Below are positions 40,614 through 47,914 of a stretch of 64,000 nucleotides of DNA, in pieces. Under the pieces are notes generated by a model. That model ran no database searches, had not been told where the DNA came from, and was given only the letters and a program-made list of their open reading frames with translations. Position 1 is the first letter of the stretch; every line of letters starts with the position of its first letter. The DNA is from Comamonas testosteroni (GTDB taxonomy: Bacteria > Pseudomonadota > Gammaproteobacteria > Burkholderiales > Burkholderiaceae_C). The position numbers and the translations under genes were made by a program. The stretch spans positions 62,001-126,000 of the forward strand of contig NZ_AWOR01000021.1 of NCBI RefSeq assembly GCF_000761245.1, read 5' to 3'.

Positions 40614-41052
40614 CATTCAAAAATGTCCCCTGAGCAGAGCAGCGCCATAGGTGGTGCCATCCACCCTAGCCCACGCAGTACCCCCCCTCCCCAAAACCTG
40701 CGCACGTAAAAATTTCACGAACCAGTCGGTTTCCGGTCTATGCGTTTGCAGACTTTCTAGCCCCCCCTACCCTACGTGCCCGCACCTAACCCCCAGGGGG
40801 TAGTTTTTCTTGCCCATGAATTGCCGCCTAGGCGCTCGGTTTCCGCTGGTATTGAGCTGAGGCTTTCCTCCACCCCTGCCTCATGCAGTAAGCCCCCTAC
40901 TCCATTTTTCCCGCATTTTGCAAACGGAGAGTACCGGTCGGTCTAGGTCACGTGGGCCTGCAAATTTTCGATAGCCCTCCCCATTGATTCATTTCAGGCA
41001 TGAATAGCTACCACCGCGCCGCGCACTTTCTTCGGGGTATTGACCAAAAATC

Positions 41053-41189
41053 TTGGGGACATTGGGGACAAACGCAAAAATCTCACGTAACCCATTGACC
41101 CTATTGAATAAAAATGTCCCCAAAGTGCGTTTGGGGACAAGCCTTTTTGCTTGGGGACATTGGGGACAAATCACCAGTTTTTGAGGACA
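41053..41189. repeat. GGGGACA iterons, candidate replication origin
   Basis: Six exact copies of TTGGGGACA (41053, 41062, 41131, 41151, 41160 direct; 41115 inverted) and one degenerate (41181), two of the pairs in 9-base tandem. They lie 400 bases beyond the primase-helicase gene, in an AT-richer stretch. A second group is at 51655-51781. P4 similarly needs ori and crr iterons bound by its alpha protein. Confidence 0.7.
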
Positions 41190-41517
41190 AACTGCATTAA
41201 AAGCCACTCATGAGGCGCATTTATGATCTAAGGCAAGCGCGACACCTGTTTTTCTTGGTGCGGCTTTCTCGCTGGCCTTAGCGCACTCGTTCCGGATTAT
41301 TTATTCCATCGCGGAATTAAATCCCCCTGCGCCCCACACGGCGCGCCCGGTCTCGCACCTGGCCGCATAGTCGTCAGGCCGCTGGGTCAGAATCGCAAAG
41401 GCTGGCCATGCCATGCAGACACATGAACAGGCCCGGCCACAGCCGGGCAAAGCAACGATGGGGAGCCTGTTGCTACGCACAGGCACCCCGGCCATGCCCA
41501 TGCATGCTGCAGATAGC

Positions 41518-41548
41518 AAAAGGCCCAGGGCGTGAGCCTTGGGCCTTT
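41518..41548 (-). terminator. Terminator of the primase operon
   Basis: Hairpin AAAGGCCCA ... TGGGCCTTT with an inner GGC/GCC pair, followed on the reverse strand by TTTTGC. 43 bases after the primase stop. Confidence 0.65.
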
Positions 41549-41590
41549 GTATTGCTATGCCGATGCATGGCTGCTGGCGCTGGCGACTGG

Positions 41591-44566
41591 CTATATGTCC
41601 AGCTCCATGATGGCGGGGCTGATGCGATAGCACCAGGTAGGCCCCATGCCAGGCAAGCGCGGCTTAGCATCGACCTCGCGACCCTTGTCGGGCTTGAGGC
41701 AACCATGCTGCAGCAGCACCTTGCACACCGCCTTGTGGTCAAAGCCCCGGCATATCTCGGTGCGGAACACTTCGGGCAGCACAAAGTATTCAATGCGGGT
41801 CTGCTCGCCATCAATGGCCGTCAGCTCGTCGTATATCTCTTTATCGGCGCGCGGCGTGTAGACCGTCTTCTGCATCTTGATGGGCTGTCCCTCTTCATCA
41901 ATCAGACGCCGGAACCCGGCCCGCATCAGCGTCTTGGCATTGTGGTCATCCATGGCCCTGTGCCACCAGGTAAAGCGCCCCTCGCCGTGCGCTTCCAAGA
42001 AGCCGCGCACCTGGCGCAGCATGGCCTTCACCTCACCATTGCCAACACCACCACGAGCCTGCAGCCAGGCATCAAAGCAGGCCTTGGCCGCGTCTTCGCT
42101 CTCACCTTCATCCCAGCCCGTTAAGCCCGCCTCAGTAGCCAGCGCGCCCGCCACACCCACCAGGGCAAAGCGCGCGGCCACGCGGGCCACCTGGCCACTG
42201 GCACCGCTGGGCACCCAGGCATAGGACAGAACTGCAGCCGCATCACGCACACGCCGGGCCAAGGTATCCGAATGCTGGGCCGCCCACTGCAGGAAGGCAT
42301 GGCCCACAGCACCATGGCACTGCCCCGCCTCACGCGCCAGATGGGAAGAGAAGGCCGCACCATCACCCAAGCCATGCAGACACTCAAACGCGCCCATACC
42401 AGCGCCAGCATCAGCGGGAATATCGGCCATGCGCACCTCTTGCCCTGTGCGTGTTCGCTTGCCGCCCTCGGCCATGTGGTCGGCCAGGCCCAGCTCACCC
42501 GCACTCAAAAACAGCAAGCGCCAGGAAAGGCGGGAGCGTGCTGCACCGTTACGCGTGGCGCGCGCCTTGCTTTGCTCATTGGCCAGCATGTAGGCGCACT
42601 CGCCCGCCACCTTGCCTTCAACCTGCGCCAGCTCATCCAGTATCAGCAGGCTATCGCAGTGCTGTGCAGCAATAGCCTCAAGCGCGTTATCCGTGGTGCG
42701 CCAACGCTGCATATAGCTGGGGCCACCGTACACGCTGGCAGCCAGGCGCAGCGCCGTGGTCTTGCCACTAGAGCTATCTCCCCGCAAGTGAAACCCGCCA
42801 GATTCCATACCCGCAGGACGCAGCAGCGGCCCCGCAAAGGCACAGGACACCGCAAACACTAAGCGGCTATTGCCAACGCACAAGCGGCCTATACGGTCTG
42901 TCCAGTCCTGCGCCTCGCGCTTGATACGGAAGGTGTTTTCCATCTGGTTTTCAGACTGGAACACGATGCGCTCAGCATCATCGCCAATGGTTTCATGCGG
43001 CAGCACAAAGGCGCGGCCATGCCAGCCTATGCGGTCTGTGCAACTGGCGAACTCTTCGGGCTTGCGCGTCTGTATGTACTCGGTCAGCCGGTTGCGCGCT
43101 GCTGGCGCTGTGGCAATGCGCAGGCCCATATTCAGCAGAGCGGCTCGGTATTCGCCACCATCCCCACTCAACATGCGCGCGGGCATGGCCCACTGCTTTG
43201 GCACACCTAGGGGATCAGCAAAGGTCAGCAGATAGCCCCAGCCTGCGCCCTCTTGGTTACGCGTCAATGCCTCCACATGCAGCGCAGAGCACAGCCACAG
43301 CGGGCGGGCCGGGTTGCCGTCCTTGTCACGACCATGAAACCACACACCGCCGTCATCCAGGGTAAAAGGATCATCCCAGCCAGGCGCATCGTCTGGATCA
43401 TTTGCCTGGCCTTTGCGCTTGCCGCCGCGCCCGCCACCATTGCCAACGCCTGAGGCAGAACTACCAGAACCACCAGCACCAGAAGAAGGCAGGCCAGCGC
43501 CACCACCTTGACCAGCACCAGCATCATCGCCACCCGTCCTGGCATGCAATGCATCAATGGCTTGCTGTACACACGTCTGCACAGCCTCTAGGCCGTGCGC
43601 TTGGTGCATATCGTTGAAGTCTTTGCCGCCGTCCGGCAGCTCAATAGGAAACACGGCCACACCGCCCACAACGCGCGCCACGGCTTCGGCCTTGTCACGG
43701 CCAGGGTTGCGGCCTGTACGGGCTTGCGTGCCCGTATCGTCATCACCGCACACCACCACCAGCGCGCCCGCGTGCTGCTCCTGCAGCGCCTTAGCTACAT
43801 GCATCAGGTTGCCAGCATCAAACGCAACCACTACCGGCCAGCCTGTGGCCATGTGCAAGCTGGCCGCCGTGGCATAACCCTCAGCCACCAACACCACCGC
43901 AGCGCCAGCCAGATCACCCAGCACATGCCACAGACCCGACTTGCGCCCACCCTTGCCCAGGAACTTGTCTGTCCCCTTGGCTGGCTTGACCGGCGCAATG
44001 CGCTGCACATTCCACAGCCGGCCATCGACATCGCGCAGCGGCACCAACAGCCAGCCATCAGCCCAGTAGCGCACGCCAAAGCCTTGTACACCCTTGCGCA
44101 CCAGGTAAGCGCTGGAGCCGATTTCACTGGCACTAGCCCACAGTGCCACAGCATCGCCCGCTGCTGTCTCTTGCGCGGCCTGTATCGCGGCATCCTCGGC
44201 CTGCAGGCGCTGGGCTCGCTCCTGCTCTTGCTGCTGGCGCTGGGCAGCGCTCACAGGCTTGGAGTCTTGACCCTGGCGCGGTAGCTTGAAGCCGTGCTGC
44301 TTGGCCAGGTAGAGCAAGGTAGACACACCCACACCGCCCCCAGCCTTGATGCTGCGCCAGGTGCTGCCCACGGCATTGGTATCAAAGCCGCTGCCAGCGC
44401 CCGCCTCGCTCCAGTCGCTAAAGAGCTGCAGACCCGTATCGTCTGGGTACTCGCTCTTGATCGCCATGCCCACGCGCGCCCATTCGTCGCGCGGCAGGTT
44501 CGCTGGCACAAAGCTCAAGGCATTGCGCAACAGCTCGGGAGTGATTGTGGTTTGAGACATAGACAT
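41591..44566 (-). CDS. Toprim primase / DUF927 helicase, replication protein
   Basis: 991 residues in one chain. The N-terminal 80 residues resemble the PriCT-2 primase-associated domain (LRNALSFVPANLPRDEWARV). A Toprim domain follows at about 230-330 (LVAEGYATAAS, VVAFDAGNL, VVVCGDDDTGT). A linker rich in Gly/Ser comes next, then a DUF927 helicase with Walker A GDSSSGKT (about residue 595) and Walker B LLILDELAQVEGK. Functionally analogous to P4 alpha: primase plus helicase acting at the flanking iterons. ATGs at 44566 and 44560 are both possible. Last gene of the AlpA operon. Confidence 0.92.
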   Translation of the reverse strand: MSMSQTTITPELLRNALSFVPANLPRDEWARVGMAIKSEYPDDTGLQLFSDWSEAGAGSGFDTNAVGSTWRSIKAGGGVGVSTLLYLAKQHGFKLPRQGQDSKPVSAAQRQQQEQERAQRLQAEDAAIQAAQETAAGDAVALWASASEIGSSAYLVRKGVQGFGVRYWADGWLLVPLRDVDGRLWNVQRIAPVKPAKGTDKFLGKGGRKSGLWHVLGDLAGAAVVLVAEGYATAASLHMATGWPVVVAFDAGNLMHVAKALQEQHAGALVVVCGDDDTGTQARTGRNPGRDKAEAVARVVGGVAVFPIELPDGGKDFNDMHQAHGLEAVQTCVQQAIDALHARTGGDDAGAGQGGGAGLPSSGAGGSGSSASGVGNGGGRGGKRKGQANDPDDAPGWDDPFTLDDGGVWFHGRDKDGNPARPLWLCSALHVEALTRNQEGAGWGYLLTFADPLGVPKQWAMPARMLSGDGGEYRAALLNMGLRIATAPAARNRLTEYIQTRKPEEFASCTDRIGWHGRAFVLPHETIGDDAERIVFQSENQMENTFRIKREAQDWTDRIGRLCVGNSRLVFAVSCAFAGPLLRPAGMESGGFHLRGDSSSGKTTALRLAASVYGGPSYMQRWRTTDNALEAIAAQHCDSLLILDELAQVEGKVAGECAYMLANEQSKARATRNGAARSRLSWRLLFLSAGELGLADHMAEGGKRTRTGQEVRMADIPADAGAGMGAFECLHGLGDGAAFSSHLAREAGQCHGAVGHAFLQWAAQHSDTLARRVRDAAAVLSYAWVPSGASGQVARVAARFALVGVAGALATEAGLTGWDEGESEDAAKACFDAWLQARGGVGNGEVKAMLRQVRGFLEAHGEGRFTWWHRAMDDHNAKTLMRAGFRRLIDEEGQPIKMQKTVYTPRADKEIYDELTAIDGEQTRIEYFVLPEVFRTEICRGFDHKAVCKVLLQHGCLKPDKGREVDAKPRLPGMGPTWCYRISPAIMELDI

Positions 44567-44570
44567 TCAA

Positions 44571-45053
44571 TTACGGACGCCAGGCCAAAGGCCGCAGCAA
44601 CTCCAATTCCGCAGCCTGCGCATAACGCACGCTGTCGCACAGCACCCCAGCCTCTATCTGCTTTCGGTGCAGCGCTTCCATCAAAGGCAGCAGACGCTCA
44701 ACACTCTCAGCAGGCAGAGCCTTCAACGCCTTGAACACATCGCCCAATTGGCGGTCAGCATCGGCACTGGCCATCAAAAATTTCATGCTCCGATCAGCAA
44801 TCAGGCCACCAACATCACCAGGCGCAACATCAGCCCGCTCGAAGAGCGGCTTGAACAGCTCCACGTTTTGGTACTCCATCCAAACTTGCAGAATCTCGGC
44901 GCGCTCATCCTTTTTCATCGCACCCGCTCTGACGTTGGCACCACTCACCACACGCTTGTATTTATCGGCAAGCTGCAGCCGGTAAGCCACCGACGGCGAT
45001 GCAGGTAGCGCAGGCACTGCATAGACGGGTTGATTCGCTGCGTCCTGCTTCAT
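44571..45053 (-). CDS. Hypothetical protein between AlpA and the primase, 160 aa
   Basis: Helical soluble protein (YRLQLADKYKRVVSGANVRA, LQVWMEYQNVELFKPLFERA, LIADRSMKFLMASADADRQL). Overlaps the AlpA-type gene by four bases and ends four bases before the primase, so it is translated with them and probably serves replication. No known family. Confidence 0.75.
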   Translation of the reverse strand: MKQDAANQPVYAVPALPASPSVAYRLQLADKYKRVVSGANVRAGAMKKDERAEILQVWMEYQNVELFKPLFERADVAPGDVGGLIADRSMKFLMASADADRQLGDVFKALKALPAESVERLLPLMEALHRKQIEAGVLCDSVRYAQAAELELLRPLAWRP

Positions 45054-45271
45054 GCTTGGGCACCTCCAATACGCTCCTGCACCCAGGTCAACACAGCCGA
45101 CTCAGGCCAGGCAACCATGCGACTGGTGACATACACGCAGCGGGGAAACTTGCCCTCTTTCATCAACTTGTAGATGGTGCTTTTCTTGCACCCCGTAGCG
45201 GCCTCCACATCAGCCAGGCGCAACAAGCGATCACGGGGAACCACAGGGCGGGCGGAATGAACTACTTGCAT
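45050..45271 (-). CDS. AlpA-family transcriptional regulator / excisionase
   Basis: 73 residues from the ATG at 45271; the frame continues upstream but without similarity. RLLRLADVEAATGCKKSTIY KLMKEGKFPRCV is the AlpA winged-helix pattern, followed by VAWPESAVLTWVQERI. AlpA-type proteins activate P4-like island genes and aid excision. First gene of the replication operon. Confidence 0.9.
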   Translation of the reverse strand: MQVVHSARPVVPRDRLLRLADVEAATGCKKSTIYKLMKEGKFPRCVYVTSRMVAWPESAVLTWVQERIGGAQA

Positions 45272-45466
45272 CACAGACCTTTCAACGCCATCAACGCCAG
45301 CGCACCAACACGGAGCACCTTGAACGCAGACAGTCATTGAGGGAAAGTTTTTACGGCATGAGGTACGGCAGTCGCCCGGCAGCAGTCCGGCAAAGTCCGT
45401 ATAGAGCACGGTGAACACTGGCGAACAACCAGATCTGCAGGACGTTGCCGGGCAAACTGAAGGGCA

Positions 45467-46474
45467 TCAGGCAGCTTTACCGCCACGGCCACCCATGCCA
45501 CTCCAAGGCGTTGCAGGGGCTTGCTGCTTTTCTCCCGTCGCTTGGTTGAAGCCGTGCTTTTTCAGCAACTCCCCCACCGTAGAACGCACAGCTCTTAGCT
45601 CGCCCGCTAAGCGGCCCAATGCACCGCGCCCCTGCCCGGCCTGATGCTCTTCATGCAATCGAGCCGCCAGGATTTCCACATGTCCTGGCAACCACACTGG
45701 GCGCTTCTGAGCTGCCACGCTGGCGAACTGCAATCGATACCGCACCAAGGAAGGCCAATCGATCACGTCCTGAACCTCAATAGCTGGCGCTGTATCAGCA
45801 ACGACATTCGACTGCACCGCAGCAACTGCACGACCCCAGCCCCAAAGCTCGTATGCAACAGAGACTGGCACCGCCAAACGGCTCAGAGAGCGCACAAATC
45901 GCTGACACCGCTCCTTCCAATCCCCAAGGTTGATGTAGTAATCCTCGCGGTACTTATCCTCCCAAAGTCTTGGCAATTCGTTCGCCTTCGCTACTCCCTT
46001 CATTGCCTTGCAATACTCCACCCAGCCAGCACGGTAAAAGGGATCAGCATTTGCCACATACCCCGGCCAGGATTCAGCCCACACGTCAGCCATCTCCCTA
46101 ACCGTGCCCATGGAGTAGGTGTGCCCATATGAAAACGGCATATCCCCCCAAACATCAACAGCCGCAGGGTTCAGCTTGTCGCCAAGAGATAGTGGATATG
46201 CGTAGCCCTCATGGTTGAGCAAATACAGCACTTGACGCCGGTACGGTGAGTCCGCCTCATCCCATTGAATCAATGGACTGAAAACGGCGTACACCGATTT
46301 ATCCCTCGGCCATTCCTTTTTGAAAGCCATCCAGTGCAGTGCCTCATCAAGCCGCAAGAGTCGATCATTGACACCAGGGCCACAGCGCTGCAGACCGTAA
46401 GGGCCAACGACCTCAAAGCCTTCTTCCGGCTCGATCTCCGCGCTACCTGCGTCTTGCTCAATGCCAGCCTCCAT
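45467..46474 (-). CDS. Island protein of unknown function, 335 aa
   Basis: Acidic N-terminus, then a tryptophan/tyrosine-rich central region (HWMAFKKEWPRDKSVYAVFS, WAESWPGYVANADPFYRAGW, YREDYYINLGDWKERCQRF). The C-terminal part contains a possible helix-turn-helix (LGRLAGELRAVRSTVGELLK) and a disordered Gly/Arg tail. No signal peptide or membrane helix. I do not recognise the family. It lies between the AlpA operon and the small-gene block, separated from the latter by a hairpin terminator. Confidence 0.75.
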   Translation of the reverse strand: MEAGIEQDAGSAEIEPEEGFEVVGPYGLQRCGPGVNDRLLRLDEALHWMAFKKEWPRDKSVYAVFSPLIQWDEADSPYRRQVLYLLNHEGYAYPLSLGDKLNPAAVDVWGDMPFSYGHTYSMGTVREMADVWAESWPGYVANADPFYRAGWVEYCKAMKGVAKANELPRLWEDKYREDYYINLGDWKERCQRFVRSLSRLAVPVSVAYELWGWGRAVAAVQSNVVADTAPAIEVQDVIDWPSLVRYRLQFASVAAQKRPVWLPGHVEILAARLHEEHQAGQGRGALGRLAGELRAVRSTVGELLKKHGFNQATGEKQQAPATPWSGMGGRGGKAA

Positions 46475-46498
46475 ATGCACACCTCTTTAAAAGAAAAA

Positions 46499-46534
46499 CG
46501 CCAGTACTGTGTACACGTATGCACAGTGCTGGCG
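46499..46534 (-). terminator. 36-bp palindrome with T-run, terminator or attenuator
   Basis: Arms CGCCAG-x-ACTGTG / CACAGT-x-CTGGCG, nearly perfect, followed on the reverse strand by TTTTTCTTTT. It stands between the small-gene block and the 335-residue gene, so it would separate their transcription. Confidence 0.75.
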
Positions 46535-46539
46535 CTGGT

Positions 46540-46890
46540 TTACCGACTGGCAACGCGTGAATGCAGGTGCGTTGCCATATCGCTCACAAGCCGCAACCCA
46601 TTGAGCAAACTCACCTGGTTGGAAAGAAAAAACATCAGGCGCGGCAGATCATCTGAATCCTGAAAACTCCCTGAGTCAGCATCTGCAGCAACCAGGCAGC
46701 CGATACCTTCAGTCAGATCCTCAAGCTGCATTGCGAGCGTGCCCGCAAACTCAGACACATTGCGCTCAAGCCAAGTCAGCTCTTTCTGGGTCAAGTGAGG
46801 TGCAGCACGTACCAGAAGCAAATCCAGCAGGACTCGCAAACTGAACGGAGACATTTGTTCAGCCTCTGGGGCTGGTGCGCTCTTTGTCAT
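46540..46890 (-). CDS. Small helical island protein, 116 aa
   Basis: FSLRVLLDLLLVRAAPHLTQ, LTWLERNVSEFAGTLAMQLE, DLTEGIGCLVAADADSG, VSLLNGLRLVSDMATHLHS. Shares short motifs with the protein at 47111 (GIGCL/GVGCL, NGLRLV/NGLLLV). Overlaps the upstream gene by four bases. Function unknown. Confidence 0.7.
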   Translation of the reverse strand: MTKSAPAPEAEQMSPFSLRVLLDLLLVRAAPHLTQKELTWLERNVSEFAGTLAMQLEDLTEGIGCLVAADADSGSFQDSDDLPRLMFFLSNQVSLLNGLRLVSDMATHLHSRVASR

Positions 46891-47114
46891 TGGGCACCGC
46901 CTTTCTCAATGTCGCTACGCATTTCTGCATAGGCGCAGTCGGCAGAATCTGCGGCATCAGAAGCAAGATAACGCCCGATTTCAGCCAAACGTTTTGCATG
47001 CAGGCCAGCATCTGGAGCGTTAGCGATGCACACGAAAAGGTGTTCAAGCCAAGTCAGGCCCTCACTGGCTAAACGGATTGATTCCGCATGCATGGTCATG
47101 GATCGCACACTCAT
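46887..47114 (-). CDS. Small helical island protein, 75 aa
   Basis: MTMHAESIRLASEGLTWLEH LFVC, then HAKRLAEIGRYLASDAADSA. The GLTWLEHLF segment echoes ELTWLERNV of the next gene. Start and stop both overlap neighbours by four bases. Function unknown. Confidence 0.68.
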   Translation of the reverse strand: MSVRSMTMHAESIRLASEGLTWLEHLFVCIANAPDAGLHAKRLAEIGRYLASDAADSADCAYAEMRSDIEKGGAQ

Positions 47115-47389
47115 GCTGCGCCCCCTGCCTTTTCAAAGCCTTGACCGCAATGCCAAAGGCCCATGCCGCCAATAATTCCACCGCCCGTAGCTTCATCAGC
47201 CAGGCAGCCCACACCCTGTGCCAGCGCCTGTGCGGCATCGACCAGGCGGGCGCGCTCCCAATCTTCCTCACAGGTCTGAGCAACCAGCAGCAAGCCATTG
47301 AGTGCGGCCATCTGGGTTGCAATGCTCTGCATGAGCATCTGCAGTTGCACCAGGTTGTAGCCATCTCGGTCATTGTTTTGCGTTGCCAT
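47111..47389 (-). CDS. Small helical island protein, 92 aa
   Basis: YNLVQLQMLMQSIATQMAAL NGLLLVAQTCEEDWERARL, then ALAQGVGCLADEATGGGIIG. Coupled to the following gene by a four-base overlap. Function unknown; shares motifs with the 116-residue protein. Confidence 0.68.
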   Translation of the reverse strand: MATQNNDRDGYNLVQLQMLMQSIATQMAALNGLLLVAQTCEEDWERARLVDAAQALAQGVGCLADEATGGGIIGGMGLWHCGQGFEKAGGAA

Positions 47390-47392
47390 GGC

Positions 47393-47608
47393 TCAGCCCT
47401 CCATGCACAAGGACAAGCCACGCAGCGCGGCAAGGGCCTGCACGGCCTTGCGTCGCGCGCCGGGAACATTGGCGGCAGGCTGGCGCAGGTAGAACACGGC
47501 CATGCTCAGCGCGTTATGCGCATCGGCGTGCAGCTGGATAGGATCAAGGGCGCCCGTAGTGGGCAAGATGGGCGCAGCCTTGCGGCTGGCCAGGGTGATT
47601 GCGGTCAT
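47393..47608 (-). CDS. Small island protein, 71 aa
   Basis: From the ATG at 47608, preceded by AAGGAA. LHADAHNALSMAVFYLRQPA, then RRKAVQALAALRGLSLCMEG. First gene of the four-gene small-protein operon. Function unknown. Confidence 0.68.
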   Translation of the reverse strand: MTAITLASRKAAPILPTTGALDPIQLHADAHNALSMAVFYLRQPAANVPGARRKAVQALAALRGLSLCMEG

Positions 47609-47914
47609 GGTCTGGATTCCTTCGAGAATCAAGCGAACCACCATTGCGTTTTCAAGCGCAGCAGGTGGACGGGATGTTGAAAACACGCTCGAAGACGTGC
47701 GGCCATCCTTACGGGTAGACCCATCCCGCCCGTAACCATGGGGGAGCGATGCAGGCGCACCAGTCCCCAGAATTTGGGCGTGACAAAACCCCGCTTAATG
47801 GTGGGGGTTGCGACCTCTTCGAGTTTGGTGTTTTCAAGCACCGGGCCTCTCGGCTTGCCACGATTGTGCCATGAAGTACGGCATGAGCGCCAAGCTTTGA
47901 TTTGGCTTTTCTGT
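47609..47914. other. Intergenic region between small-gene operon and ietS
   Basis: 306 bases without a supported gene. It should contain the promoter of the leftward small-gene operon. GC-rich on the left and without an obvious intrinsic terminator for ietS. Confidence 0.5.

Larger units (their letters stand above)
40460..41590. other. Non-coding left end of the island: terminator, arm sites, iterons
   Basis: 1.1 kb without a convincing gene. It contains a terminator (40465-40499), GGGGGCA arm-type repeats (40574-40613), runs of C (for example near 40680, 40760, 40790), the GGGGACA iterons (41053-41189) and the primase terminator (41518-41548). The first 180 bases are closely similar to 59559-59740. 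Confidence 0.7.

Noticed and set aside
40361-40705. Small leftward frames overlapping attR and the following terminator.
   Set aside because: They read through att and the hairpin, lack ribosome-binding sites and resemble typical spurious tRNA-flank frames.
41053-41189. GGGGACA repeats as a possible CRISPR array.
   Set aside because: Units are 9 bases with mixed orientation and tandem pairs, which fits iterons and not CRISPR.
43595-44284. A 229-codon rightward frame across the primase gene, His/Ala-rich.
   Set aside because: Antisense to the Toprim region of a recognisable replication protein.
46499-46534. CTGT...ACAG inside the palindrome as a LexA box.
   Set aside because: The spacing is 12 instead of 8 bases; the hairpin with T-run explains the symmetry better.
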